64,000 bases of DNA, taken from NCBI RefSeq assembly GCF_018228765.1, contig NZ_CP073695.1, forward strand, positions 2,957,821-3,021,820, read 5' to 3'. Each line of letters starts with the position of its first letter. The stretch's first letter is position 1. The notes beneath the pieces are model-generated. The model did no database searches, was not told the DNA's origin, and saw only the letters and a program-made list of their open reading frames with translations. Of the stretch, positions 38,417 through 47,312 are shown in pieces. The stretch comes from Halorubrum ruber. GTDB lineage: Archaea > Halobacteriota > Halobacteria > Halobacteriales > Haloferacaceae. Position numbers and translations under genes: made by a program.

Positions 38417-40684
38417 ATGGAGAATCGAAAGGGACCGCCCTCCGAGTCCGGGCCCGATCTCGCGGTCGGGAACGAAGACAGGAGCGTCTACGAGACGGTC
38501 TTCTGTGAGATGGAAGACGCCGTCTTTCTGATCGACGTCGAAGACCGAGACGAGGGGTACACTTTTCGCTTCCGGCGGACGAACGCGTCGCACCAGCGAC
38601 TCACCGGAATTTCGCTGGAAGAGATCCGCGGCAAGACGCCGCGGGAACTGCTGGGCGACGAGCAGGGGGCGTCGGTCGCAGAGAACTACCGCCGCTGCGT
38701 CGAGGCTCGCGAGACGATCGAGTACGAGGAGGCGCTCGCGCTGCCGGAGGGGCCGAAGGAGTGGCAGACGCGGCTGAGCCCGGTCGTCGAGGACGGGTCG
38801 GTGACGCGGGTCGTCGGCGTCGCCCGCGACGTGACGGAACAGAAGGAGCGGGAGCGAACGGTCCAACGGATCAAAGACCGGCTCGAACTCGCGGTCGAGG
38901 GGGCGCAGATCGGGGTCTGGGACTGGGACATGACCACGGACGAGGTCGAGTTCAACGACCAGTGGGCGGCGATGCTGGGCCACTCGCCCGACGAGATCGA
39001 ACCGCGCCTCGACGCGTGGGAGCGGCGCGTCCACCCCGACGACCTCGCGGCGGTCGAAGACGCCCTGTCTGAACACATGGCGGGCGAGACGGAGTACTAC
39101 GACACGGAACACCGGATGCGAACCGCAGCGGGCGAGTGGAAGTGGATCCGCGACATCGGAAAGGTCGTCGAGCGGGACGGCGACGGGGAGCCGGTCCGCG
39201 CGGTCGGCATCCACCTCGACGTCCACGAGCAGAAGCGCCGAGAGGCGGAGCTGGAGCGGACGCGAACCCTCATCGAGCGGACCCAAGAGAGCGCGTCGAT
39301 CGGCTGGTGGGAGGTCGACCTGGTCGACGAGTCGCTCACGTGGAGCGACGAGGTGTACCGGATCCACGAGGTGCCGACCGACGAGACGGTCGAACTGGAA
39401 GACGGAATAGAGTTCTATCACCCGGACGACCGGGACGCGATCGAACGGGCGTTCGAGCGGCTGACGGAGGAGGGCGAGTCGTACGACCTCGAACTGCGGA
39501 TCGTCACGGCGACCGGACGAACCCGGTGGGTCAGGGCGATCGGCGATCCGCAGTTCGACGACGCGGGGGAGGTCGTCGGGGCGCTCGGACTGTTTCAAGA
39601 CATCACCGAGCGGAAGCGGTACGAGATGGCCCTCGAGTCGACGCGCGAGGAGCTGCGGACGGTCATCGACCTCGTGCCGGACCTCGTGTTCGTGAAGAAC
39701 CGCGATGGCGAGTACCTCCTGGCGAACGAGGCGACCGCGGCGGCGTACGGGCTGTCGCCCGAGGAGGTCGAGGGGCGGTCCGAGGGAGAGATCATTCCGG
39801 ACGCCGACGACTCCGACGCGTTCCGACAGGACGACTTGGAGGTGATCGAGTCGGGCGAACCGAAGAACGTCGGCGAGGAGACGCTAACCACGGCGGCCGG
39901 AGAGACGCGCATCCTCCAGACGACGAAGATCCCCTACCAGATCGCCGAAACGGGCGAAGACGCCGTGTTGGGATACGCCCGCGACGTGACTGACCTCAAG
40001 CGGTACGAGCAGACGCTCGAAGAGCAGCGGGACACCCTCATGCTGCTCAACCAAGTCGTGCGCCACGACATCCGGAACCAGCTGATGGTCGTCCAGTCGT
40101 ACACCGAACTGCTCGAGGACTCGCTGCCGGACGACCAGAGCCGGACGTACGCGCGGACGGTCATCGGGGCGGCGAAGCAGGCGGCCGACATCACGGAGAC
40201 CGCCAGGGACGTCACGGACGTGTTGCTACAGGTCGGCACCGACCAGGAGCCGGTCGATCTCCGCACCGAACTCAACCAGCAGATCGAACGGGTCCGATCC
40301 GAGAAAGACCGCGCGACGGTCACGGTGAACGGATCGATCCCGGACGTGACGGTGTTGGCCGACGGCCTGCTGGAGGGGGTGTTCCGGAACCTGCTGACGA
40401 ACGCGGTCGTCCACAACGACAAGCAGGTGGCCGAGATCACGGTTTCGACCAGTTTGTCGGACGACGCGGTGTGCGTCTCGATCGCCGACAACGGGCCCGG
40501 AATCCCGGACGATCACAAAGAGCAGATCTTTCAGGAGGGCGAGAAGGGACTGGAGAGCGGCGGAACCGGGATCGGCCTGTACCTCGTCAAGACGCTCGTC
40601 AACAGGTACGACGGCGACGTGTGGATCGAGGACAACGAGCCGACCGGGAGCGTGTTCGTCGTCGAACTTCCCCTCGCCGACTGA
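38417..40684 (+). CDS. Multi-PAS sensor histidine kinase
   Basis: 755 residues. Four PAS/PAC-type sensor units are visible: about 25-150, 155-277, 285-400 and 405-535, each with a closing VVGVARDVTEQ-like motif. The phospho-acceptor is His550 in VVRHDIRNQLMV. The HATPase domain has NLLTNAVVHND (N-box), IADNGPGIPD (G1) and GGTGIGLYLVKTLV (G2). No membrane segment is present, so it senses an intracellular signal, perhaps redox or light. It carries no receiver domain and no response regulator lies adjacent. Single-gene transcription unit. Confidence 0.93.
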   Translation: MENRKGPPSESGPDLAVGNEDRSVYETVFCEMEDAVFLIDVEDRDEGYTFRFRRTNASHQRLTGISLEEIRGKTPRELLGDEQGASVAENYRRCVEARETIEYEEALALPEGPKEWQTRLSPVVEDGSVTRVVGVARDVTEQKERERTVQRIKDRLELAVEGAQIGVWDWDMTTDEVEFNDQWAAMLGHSPDEIEPRLDAWERRVHPDDLAAVEDALSEHMAGETEYYDTEHRMRTAAGEWKWIRDIGKVVERDGDGEPVRAVGIHLDVHEQKRREAELERTRTLIERTQESASIGWWEVDLVDESLTWSDEVYRIHEVPTDETVELEDGIEFYHPDDRDAIERAFERLTEEGESYDLELRIVTATGRTRWVRAIGDPQFDDAGEVVGALGLFQDITERKRYEMALESTREELRTVIDLVPDLVFVKNRDGEYLLANEATAAAYGLSPEEVEGRSEGEIIPDADDSDAFRQDDLEVIESGEPKNVGEETLTTAAGETRILQTTKIPYQIAETGEDAVLGYARDVTDLKRYEQTLEEQRDTLMLLNQVVRHDIRNQLMVVQSYTELLEDSLPDDQSRTYARTVIGAAKQAADITETARDVTDVLLQVGTDQEPVDLRTELNQQIERVRSEKDRATVTVNGSIPDVTVLADGLLEGVFRNLLTNAVVHNDKQVAEITVSTSLSDDAVCVSIADNGPGIPDDHKEQIFQEGEKGLESGGTGIGLYLVKTLVNRYDGDVWIEDNEPTGSVFVVELPLAD

Positions 40685-40791
40685 GCGCGAAACGGGCCGG
40701 GCGGGGGCGGCCGAGACCCGGTAGCACTCGGGCCGATCTCGCATAGCGACGGGCTTAATCGCCCGAGCGCCCAATCCAAACCGATCACAGA

Positions 40792-43740
40792 ATGGCGGAA
40801 CCGTCGGGCATGGACGCGTTCGCGCACCTCGGGAGCGAGATCCGCGAGGCGCTCTCCGACCGAGGGTTCACCACGCCAACCGAGCCCCAGCGCGAGGCGA
40901 TCCCCCCGCTCGCCGACGGGAAGAACGCCCTCGTCTTGGCCCCCACTGGCACCGGGAAGACGGAGACCGCGATGCTCCCCGTCTTCGACGCCATCGTCGA
41001 CGCCCGCGATTCGCCGGGCGACCCGCCGCGAGACGGCATCTCCGCGCTCTACATCACCCCCCTCCGCGCGCTCAATCGCGACATGATGGACCGGCTGGAG
41101 TGGTGGGGCGAGACCCTCAGCGTCGAGGTCGCGGTGCGTCACGGCGACACCACCCAGTACGAGCGGTCGAAGCAGGCCGACAACCCGCCCGACGTGCTCA
41201 TCACGACGCCGGAGAGCCTCCAAGCAATCTTGACCGGCTCGAAGATGCGCGTCGCCCTCGAAGACGTCGCGCACGTCGTGATAGACGAGGTCCACGAACT
41301 CGCCTCGGCGAAGCGCGGCGCCCAGCTCACGATAGGGCTCGAACGCCTCCGGCGCGTCGCGGGCCCGTTCCAGCGCGTCGGCCTCTCCGCGACGGTCGGC
41401 GACCCCGAGGAGGTCGGACGGTTCCTCGTCGGGACCGGAAAACGCGACCCGGAACGCGAGGGCGACCGCACGTTCGAGACGGTCGAGGTCGCGGCCGGGA
41501 CTCGGACGGACGTACGCGTCCGCGACCCGGAAATCACCGACCGCGACACCCGCCTCGCGGGCGAACTCGCGGTCGACGAGACGACGGCGAGCCACGTCCG
41601 GACGATCCGCGAGATCGTCGCGGACAACGAGTCGACGCTGATCTTCGTCAACACGCGCCAGACCGCGGAGGCGCTCGGCTCGCGGTTCAAGACGCTCGCG
41701 GAGAAGGAGCGCGAGGCGGCGGACAGAACCGACGGAACCGACGACCCCACCGAGATCGAGCTCCACCACGGCTCGCTGTCGAAGGACGTCCGGATCGACG
41801 TGGAAGACCGGTTCAAGTCCGGCGACCTCGACGGGCTCGTCTGCACCTCCTCGATGGAGCTCGGCATCGACGTGGGGCGCGTCGACCACGTCGTCCAGTA
41901 CGGGAGCCCCCGCGAGGTCGCCCGCCTGCTCCAGCGCGTCGGGCGCGCGGGCCACCGCCGCGACCTCGTCTCCGAGGGGACCGTCGTGACGCAGGGCGGC
42001 GACGACACGCTCGAAGCGCTTGCCATCGCGCGCCGCGCCGGCGAGGAGCTGGTCGAGCCCGCGAACATCCACCACGGCAGCCTCGACACGGTCGCGAACC
42101 AGGTCGTCGGCCTCGTGATGGACGAGGGGGAGATACACGCCCGCGAGGCGTACGAGACGGTCACGAACGCCTACCCGTTCAGGGACCTCTCCGAGCCGGA
42201 GTTCCAGGAGGTCGTCCGCGAGCTCGACGGCAACCGCCTGCTGTGGCTCGACGAGGAGACGGACACCTTAGAGAAGTCGGGCGGCACCTGGCAGTACTTC
42301 TACGCGAACCTGTCGATGATCCCCGACGAGGCCACCTACGAGGTGTACGACATGTCCTCGCGGCGGCAGATTGGGACCCTCGACGAGCAGTTCGTCGTCA
42401 ACTTCGCCGGGCCGGGCGAGACGTTCGTCCAGCGCGGCGAGATGTGGCGGATTACGGAGATCGACGAGGAGGAGGAGCGCGTGAACGTGACGCCGATCCC
42501 CGACCCGACCGGCGAGGTGCCCTCGTGGGTGGGCCAGGAGATCCCGGTCCCGAAGCCCGTCGCGGAGGAGGTCGGCCGGATCCGCGGGGAGGCGGCGGCC
42601 GCGCTCGACGCCGGTTCAACGCCCGAAGCCGTCGCGGCCGACCTCGCAGAGCGGTACCCGACCGACCAAGAGACAGTCGCGGCCGCGCTGAAATCGGTCG
42701 TCGACCACGTCGACGCCGGCCACCCGATCCCCACGGACGAGCGGATCGTGATCGAGGGGAGCGCGCGCACCGTCGCGGTCAACGCCGCCTTCGGTCACGA
42801 GGTCAACGAGACCCTCGCGCGCCTGCTCGCGGCGCTCGTCGGTCAGCGCGCCGGCTCGTCGGTCGGGATGGACGTCGACCCCTACCGGATCGAGTTCGAG
42901 GTCCCCCACGACGCCGGCGTCGGGGACTTCCGCGAGGTGCTGGAGACGACCGACCCCGACCGCTTAGAGGCGTACCTCGAACTCGCGGTCAAAAAGTCCG
43001 ACGCGCTGAAGTTCACGCTGGCGCAGGTCGCCGCGAAGTTCGGCGCCGTCAAGCGGTACAAGGAGGGGCGAGGGAAGTTCGGCGGCGACCGCCTGCTCGC
43101 CGCCCTCGAGGACACCCCTGTCTACGACGAGGCGCTCCGCGAGGTGTTCCACGCCGACCTCGCAGTCCCGGAGACGGCCGACCTGCTCGCGGGGATCCAG
43201 GCGGAGGCCGACGCCGCGGGCGGCTCCGTCGCGGTCGAGACCGCCCGCGAGCGCACCCCGCTCGGGACCGCGGGCCGCTCCGCCGGCACGGAGTTCCTCG
43301 TCCCGGACAACGCCGACGCGGACGTGATCGAGACGGTCAGAGAGCGGATTCAGGACGACCGGGTGATCCTCTTCTGTCTCCACTGTACGGACTGGAAGCA
43401 CACGACGAAGGTCCGGCGCGTCCGCGACCAGCCGGAGTGTCCCGACTGCGGCTCCACCCGGATCGCGGCGCTGAACCCGTGGGACGAGGAGACGGTCGCC
43501 GCGGTGCGCGCGCCCGAGAAGGACGACGAACAGGAGCGCCGCACCGAGCGCGCCCACCGCGCCGCGAGCCTCGTCCAGACGCACGGGAAGCGGGCGGTGA
43601 TCGCCCTCGCCGCCCGCGGCGTCGGTCCCCACAACGCCGCGCGGATCATCAACAAGCTCCGCGAGGACGAAGACGAGTTCTACCGCGACGTGCTCCGGCA
43701 GGAGCGCGAGTACGCGCGCACGCAGTCGTTCTGGGATTAG
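40792..43740 (+). CDS. Lhr-type superfamily 2 DNA/RNA helicase
   Basis: 982 residues. Walker A APTGTGKT is at 50-57, the DEAH-like VIDEVH at 163-168, motif III SATVGDPEE near 200 and motif VI LLQRVGRAGHRRD near 380. A winged-helix and Lhr core follow (residues 440-800). A zinc ribbon is formed by Cys862/Cys865 and Cys883/Cys886. Lhr helicases unwind 3'-overhang DNA or DNA:RNA during repair and recombination; the zinc ribbon version is common in archaea. Confidence 0.93.
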   Translation: MAEPSGMDAFAHLGSEIREALSDRGFTTPTEPQREAIPPLADGKNALVLAPTGTGKTETAMLPVFDAIVDARDSPGDPPRDGISALYITPLRALNRDMMDRLEWWGETLSVEVAVRHGDTTQYERSKQADNPPDVLITTPESLQAILTGSKMRVALEDVAHVVIDEVHELASAKRGAQLTIGLERLRRVAGPFQRVGLSATVGDPEEVGRFLVGTGKRDPEREGDRTFETVEVAAGTRTDVRVRDPEITDRDTRLAGELAVDETTASHVRTIREIVADNESTLIFVNTRQTAEALGSRFKTLAEKEREAADRTDGTDDPTEIELHHGSLSKDVRIDVEDRFKSGDLDGLVCTSSMELGIDVGRVDHVVQYGSPREVARLLQRVGRAGHRRDLVSEGTVVTQGGDDTLEALAIARRAGEELVEPANIHHGSLDTVANQVVGLVMDEGEIHAREAYETVTNAYPFRDLSEPEFQEVVRELDGNRLLWLDEETDTLEKSGGTWQYFYANLSMIPDEATYEVYDMSSRRQIGTLDEQFVVNFAGPGETFVQRGEMWRITEIDEEEERVNVTPIPDPTGEVPSWVGQEIPVPKPVAEEVGRIRGEAAAALDAGSTPEAVAADLAERYPTDQETVAAALKSVVDHVDAGHPIPTDERIVIEGSARTVAVNAAFGHEVNETLARLLAALVGQRAGSSVGMDVDPYRIEFEVPHDAGVGDFREVLETTDPDRLEAYLELAVKKSDALKFTLAQVAAKFGAVKRYKEGRGKFGGDRLLAALEDTPVYDEALREVFHADLAVPETADLLAGIQAEADAAGGSVAVETARERTPLGTAGRSAGTEFLVPDNADADVIETVRERIQDDRVILFCLHCTDWKHTTKVRRVRDQPECPDCGSTRIAALNPWDEETVAAVRAPEKDDEQERRTERAHRAASLVQTHGKRAVIALAARGVGPHNAARIINKLREDEDEFYRDVLRQEREYARTQSFWD

Positions 43741-43813
43741 CTCGGTCCCCCCGCCGCTGTCCGCTTGCGGTCCGGACTCCCGTTTTTAAGTATCGGACGG
43801 CCGATCGGGGGAC

Positions 43814-45318
43814 ATGGACCTCTCCGCCGCCGTCACGGCAACGACAGCGACCCTCCGCCGGCGCCCCGCCGACGTCCTCCCCTTCTACCTCCTCGGCACC
43901 GCGATACCGGTGATCGCCCGCCTCGGCACGTTCGCCGCGCTCGCGGGGATCTACCTCCACCTCGAACTCACCGGGAGGCTCGCGGCCGCAAGCGACGCGC
44001 TCGCCGGGGTCGAGCCGCCGCCGGACACGCAGGACCCGGAGGCGCTACAGGCGTGGGCCGAGGGGCTGACGCCCGCGTTCGAGCCCCTCCTGACGCCGAC
44101 CGTGGGGATCCTCTTCGCCGCCGGCGTGCTCGTCACGACCGTCCTCGCAGTCCTCGCGTACGCCGTCGTCTCGGCCGGACAGCTCTCGGCCGTCATCGCG
44201 AGCCTCCGCGACGAGCGCGGGCTCGTCGGGGGGTCGCGGGCGCTCGCTCCCGTTGGCTCACGTTCCTCGGCCTCTATGTCGCCGAGCTGCTCCTCTGGAT
44301 CGGCGTCGTCGCGCTCGGCTCGATCGCGGTCGGGGCAGCATTCCTCGCGAACCCGTTCCTCGGCGCCGCGGTCGCGGTCGCCGCCCTCCTCGTCGGGTTC
44401 GTCGCCCTCGCGCTCGTCCGAATTCTCTTCGCGTTCGCGCCTGTGGCCGTCGTCGTCGACGACGCCGGCGTGGTCGGGGGCGTCGAGGGCGCGGGCGGCT
44501 TCGTGCGCTCGAACCCCGTCGACGCCGCCGCCTACCTCGTGGTCGCGATCGGCGCGCTGGTCGCCCTCGCGTCGGTCGCCTCCGGGATCGCGTTCCTCGG
44601 CGGCGGCCCGATTGTCGCGCTCGCCAGCGCGGTCGTCGTCGCGCCCGCGCTCGACCTGTTGAAGACCGTCCTCTACGGCGACTACCGGGGGACGGTCGAT
44701 CCCGTCTCGCCGCCGGAGGCCGGCGTTAGGGCGCAGTTCGTCGGCGGCCTCCGCCGCGGGTGGCGCGAGCTGGCCGGGTTCGTCCGCTCGACGCCGGGCA
44801 GTCACGTCCTCGCGCTCGCGGTGGCGGTCGGCTTCGGCGTGCTCGGGTGGTACGCCGCCGCGCCGTTCGCCGAGACGGTCCCGACCTCGATCGAGGGGCG
44901 GATCGCCGGACAGCTCCCGCCCGTGGCGACGCTGACGTACTTCGGGAACAACTGGGGGGTCGCGATCGCGACCGCCTTCTCCGGCGTGGGGTTCGTCCTC
45001 CCGGCACTCTCGTCGCTCGCGTTCAACGGCCTCGTGCTCGGCGCCACCGCCGCCCTGGAGGAGAACCTCCTCGCGCTCGTCGCGTTCGTGGTCCCGCACG
45101 GGATCTTCGAGATCCCCGCGCTCGTCGTCTCGGGCGCGCTCGGGGTCCACCTCGGCGCCGTCTCGTGGCGGACGTTCCGCGGCCGCGCGAGCCGCGCGCG
45201 GCTCGCCGACGCCCTGCGGACCGCGTTCTGGGTGACCGTCGGGCTCGGGGTCCTGTTCGCCGTCGCCGCCGTCATCGAGGGGTTCGTCAGCCCGTACTAC
45301 TGGCGGCCGTTCCTGTAA
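43814..45318 (+). pseudogene. SpoIIM-family multi-pass membrane protein, frameshifted
   Basis: The frame from ATG 43814 codes for a membrane protein until about residue 140 (SLRDERGLVGG), then loses homology-like character; a different frame continues with SRWLTFLGLYVAEL to 45318. The break is at a run of six G at about 44226-44232; a seventh G would join the two into one protein of about 500 residues with the second half matching the stage II sporulation M family (TYFGNNWGVAIATAFSGV and GIFEIPALVVSGALG). Such proteins are integral membrane proteins of unknown role. Third-position GC is high in both parts, so the loss is recent or is a base-calling error in a homopolymer. A TTTTTAAG box lies 20-28 nt before the start. 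Confidence 0.75.
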
Positions 45319-45411
45319 GCCGCGACCGGCTGCCGATACACCCTCCCCGGTGCCGGAGCGGGGCGCAGACGCCGCCCGCACCGCTTATTACCGCGCGGTC
45401 GAAGCGACGGT

Positions 45412-45765
45412 ATGACACCGTTCCTCGCCGTCATCCTCGTCGGCGTCCCGCTCGCGTGGCTCGTCGGCTTCGCCGCCTACGCGTACGTCGACGCGCCCAA
45501 GTACGGAATGAACCCGCGCAAGTGGGCGCTGATAGCATTCGTCGTCCCGCTGTTCGGCTTCCTCGCGTACGTCTTCGAGCGCGACGAACTCAACTACGAC
45601 CCCGAGGAGGACCCGTACGCCGGCGGCGACGACGGCCGCACCGGCGGCTTCGCGGTCCACGAGTCCCGGCAGGGCGAGAAACGCCTCGGCCCGGCGGGGA
45701 CCGAGGCGGACAACGACGACGACGAGGACGACGAGTGGAACGACCCGGACGGCGTCGACCTCTGA
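45412..45765 (+). CDS. Small haloarchaeal membrane protein
   Basis: 117 residues. Two N-terminal helices (residues 5-25 and 38-55), then a hydrophilic, acid-rich tail (DDDEDDEWNDPDG). The layout resembles small membrane proteins with a phospholipase D nuclease N-terminal-like domain, a weak guess. It may be co-transcribed with the preceding gene, 94 nt away. Confidence 0.65.
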   Translation: MTPFLAVILVGVPLAWLVGFAAYAYVDAPKYGMNPRKWALIAFVVPLFGFLAYVFERDELNYDPEEDPYAGGDDGRTGGFAVHESRQGEKRLGPAGTEADNDDDEDDEWNDPDGVDL

Positions 45766-45878
45766 CGGGACGACTGGACGGATTCCGGTTAGCACGGAGA
45801 CGCCGGCGAGCGATGCGATATTTAAATACCTGAGAGCGGGTGCCGTCTGTTACTTATAAACAACGGTGCGGTCGGCGC

Positions 45879-46100
45879 GGTCGCGTTAAGTTAAGCAGAA
45901 ACGCAAGACGGCAAGAGTATCCCGCGAGTTTTGGAAAGCCGATTTATATACTCAAGATAGGTAGGAACTCCGGGAGAAACTGGATCTGCCTTCTCAGTTC
46001 TCCTTCTCGTTGATCCTCAGAACACGATCCGCTACAACATTTCAGAACACTACAGAAAATCGCATGACAGCAGCTAGGTGAGTACTAACTTAACGCGACC
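45879..46100. mobile_element. 222-bp MITE with 15-bp TIR and 8-bp target duplication
   Basis: The left end GGTCGCGTTAAGTTA (45879-45893) is the exact inverse complement of the right end at 46086-46100. The element is flanked by the direct repeat GTCGGCGC (45871-45878 and 46101-46108). The interior is AT-richer and has no gene. It is inserted into copy E of the dispersed element. An 8-bp duplication is made by IS6, ISH1/IS5-type and IS1595/ISH4-type transposases, among others; no transposase is in the window. Confidence 0.92.
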
Positions 46101-46333
46101 GTCGGCGCGTGCCTGCGAGCGGCCGCCCTCGGCGGCCGCGAGCCAGCACGCGCGAGGGAGTCGCGAACGCCCGTAGGGCGTGAGCGACGAGGCTGGGGAG
46201 GCGTGAGGTGCTGTGCGGAGCGGGGCGGGACTCAAAGGGGCAGTCGCGAGGCGGACGCAGGCGACGTAAGCACCGAACGAGGGAGCGCAAGCGACCGAGT
46301 GAGGCGCGCAGCGAGCGTGCGTCCGCCTCGCGG

Positions 46334-46610
46334 CTGGGGCTTTGGAAGTGTTCGCAGTCGATCTGTAATCAGCAATTTATAAGCGAGCGGCCGGGGCTTT
46401 GGAGGTGTCGTCTGTCGATCTGGTAGCAGCGATTTATAAGCGAGCGGCTGGGGCCTTGGAGGTGCCGTCTGTCGATCTGGTAGCACAGTTTATAATTGAG
46501 CGGCTGGGGCCTTGGAGGTGCCGTCTGTCGATCTGGTAGCAGCAGTTTATAATTGAGCGGCTGGGGCTTTGGCAGTGTTCGCCGAGCATCCCGAATTTGT
46601 CATTTATAAG
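46334..46610 (+). repeat. Tandem 56-57-bp units in the tail of copy E
   Basis: Five units begin at 46334, 46391, 46448, 46504 and 46561. Each reads C(T/C)GGGGC(T/C)TTGG, a GTGTTCG- or GTGCCGT-like box, TCGATCTGGTAGC, then a TTTATAA box and GAGCGG. The sequence between the fixed parts drifts from unit to unit. Confidence 0.85.
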
Positions 46611-46660
46611 CGACCACCGCTAACGTCACCGTTCGACGAAAGCGATCAGTCGTTTAACTC

Positions 46661-47050
46661 CTAAATCGCATCGTAAAGCGCCGCTCGACGGCGATCGAGG
46701 TCGAACGCGGCCTCGGGCGCGTCGAGTCGGTCGAAGAAGGCGAACGCGTCGGCGCCCGCCCCCTCCGCGTGGTCGATCAGCGCCTCGATCGACGCGCGGT
46801 TGAGCGCGAACGACTCGAGTTTCCCGCAGCAGAGCGCCAGCGCGACGCCGGCCTCGCCGGACGGGAACGCGGGGTCCACCTCGGAGAAGTCGGGATCGTC
46901 GGGCACTCCGCCCGCGATCCCCGCCTCGTCCGCGGCGACGACCCGCAGACACCGGGTACAGATCGCGGCCGCGTCGGCCGGGGCGTGCTCGCGGAGCGCG
47001 GGCGGCACGGCGAACGCGACGACGTCGGCGTCGCAGTGTGGACAGGGCAC
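46661..47050 (-). CDS. Haloarchaeal zinc-knuckle protein (DUF6276-like)
   Basis: 129 residues from GTG 47050, opening VPCPHCDADVVAFAVPPALR. Two CxxC pairs (CPHC and CTRC) near residues 3-40 bind zinc. A CCGKLESFALNR motif follows. From memory it is like the DUF6276 family. The longer reading to 47197 is not needed. It probably lay next to atpD before the element inserted. Confidence 0.75.
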   Translation of the reverse strand: MPCPHCDADVVAFAVPPALREHAPADAAAICTRCLRVVAADEAGIAGGVPDDPDFSEVDPAFPSGEAGVALALCCGKLESFALNRASIEALIDHAEGAGADAFAFFDRLDAPEAAFDLDRRRAALYDAI

Positions 47051-47156
47051 GACCGCGGCTACGGGCGGGTTCGAGTAAAAGTCGACGGCGAAGAGAGAAG
47101 CGGCGACCGACGCGGGACGAGTGATGGCGATTCGGGAGCCGACGCCGCGACGGACG

Positions 47157-47256
47157 TCAGTCGGCGGGCTCGGGCTCTTCGGTCTCCGCGGCCGCAACCG
47201 CGGCGTCCTCCTCGGCCTCTTCCTTCTCCTCTTCCTCCTTTTTCGCCTTATCTTCT
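47157..47256 (-). pseudogene. atpD: Stranded original 3' end of atpD
   Basis: On the minus strand this reads KAKKEEEEKEEAEEDAAVAA and then AETEEPEPAD with a stop. KAKK equals the KAKK of the intact AtpD (encoded near 54878), and an acidic tail of this kind is normal for haloarchaeal AtpD. The piece has no start codon and sits beside the DUF6276-like gene, where the native atpD end would be. It therefore marks the left boundary of the integrated element, which moved the rest of the atp operon 7.6 kb away. Confidence 0.85.
47239..47256. repeat. attL-like junction of the integrative element
   Basis: TTTTTCGCCTTATCTTCT matches the right-end site at 54879-54897 (TTTTTCGCTTTGATCTTCT) with one mismatch and one indel. 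The direct repeat is the atpD codons for KIKAKK and is the likely recombination core. Confidence 0.7.
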
Positions 47257-47312
47257 AACCCCGTACAGCTTCTTGGCTAAGGTCTAAATGAAAGGAGTCC
47301 AGATGGGGACGT

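Larger units (their letters stand above)
45853..46610 (+). repeat. Dispersed structured element, copy E, split by a MITE
   Basis: Predicted sense is plus. A CTTATAAA box (45853-45860) is followed by ggtgcggtcggcgc, then the 222-bp MITE, then the rest of P1 (GCGCGTGC..GCACGCGC, gcggccgcc inner stem), P2 (GTCGC-GA-ACGCCC-gta-GGGCGT-GA-GCGAC), fixed linkers, P3 (GTCGCGAGGCGGACGCA with TGCGTCCGCCTCGCGGC), and five tail units. Tail units restart with C(T/C)GGGGC at 46334, 46391, 46448, 46504 and 46561, a 56-57-bp period; each is followed by a TTTATAA-type box. The MITE separates the TATA box from the rest of this copy. Confidence 0.85.

Noticed and set aside
47239..47256. tRNA gene as attachment site
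   Set aside because: No tRNA-like sequence at either junction; the shared sequence is atpD coding DNA.
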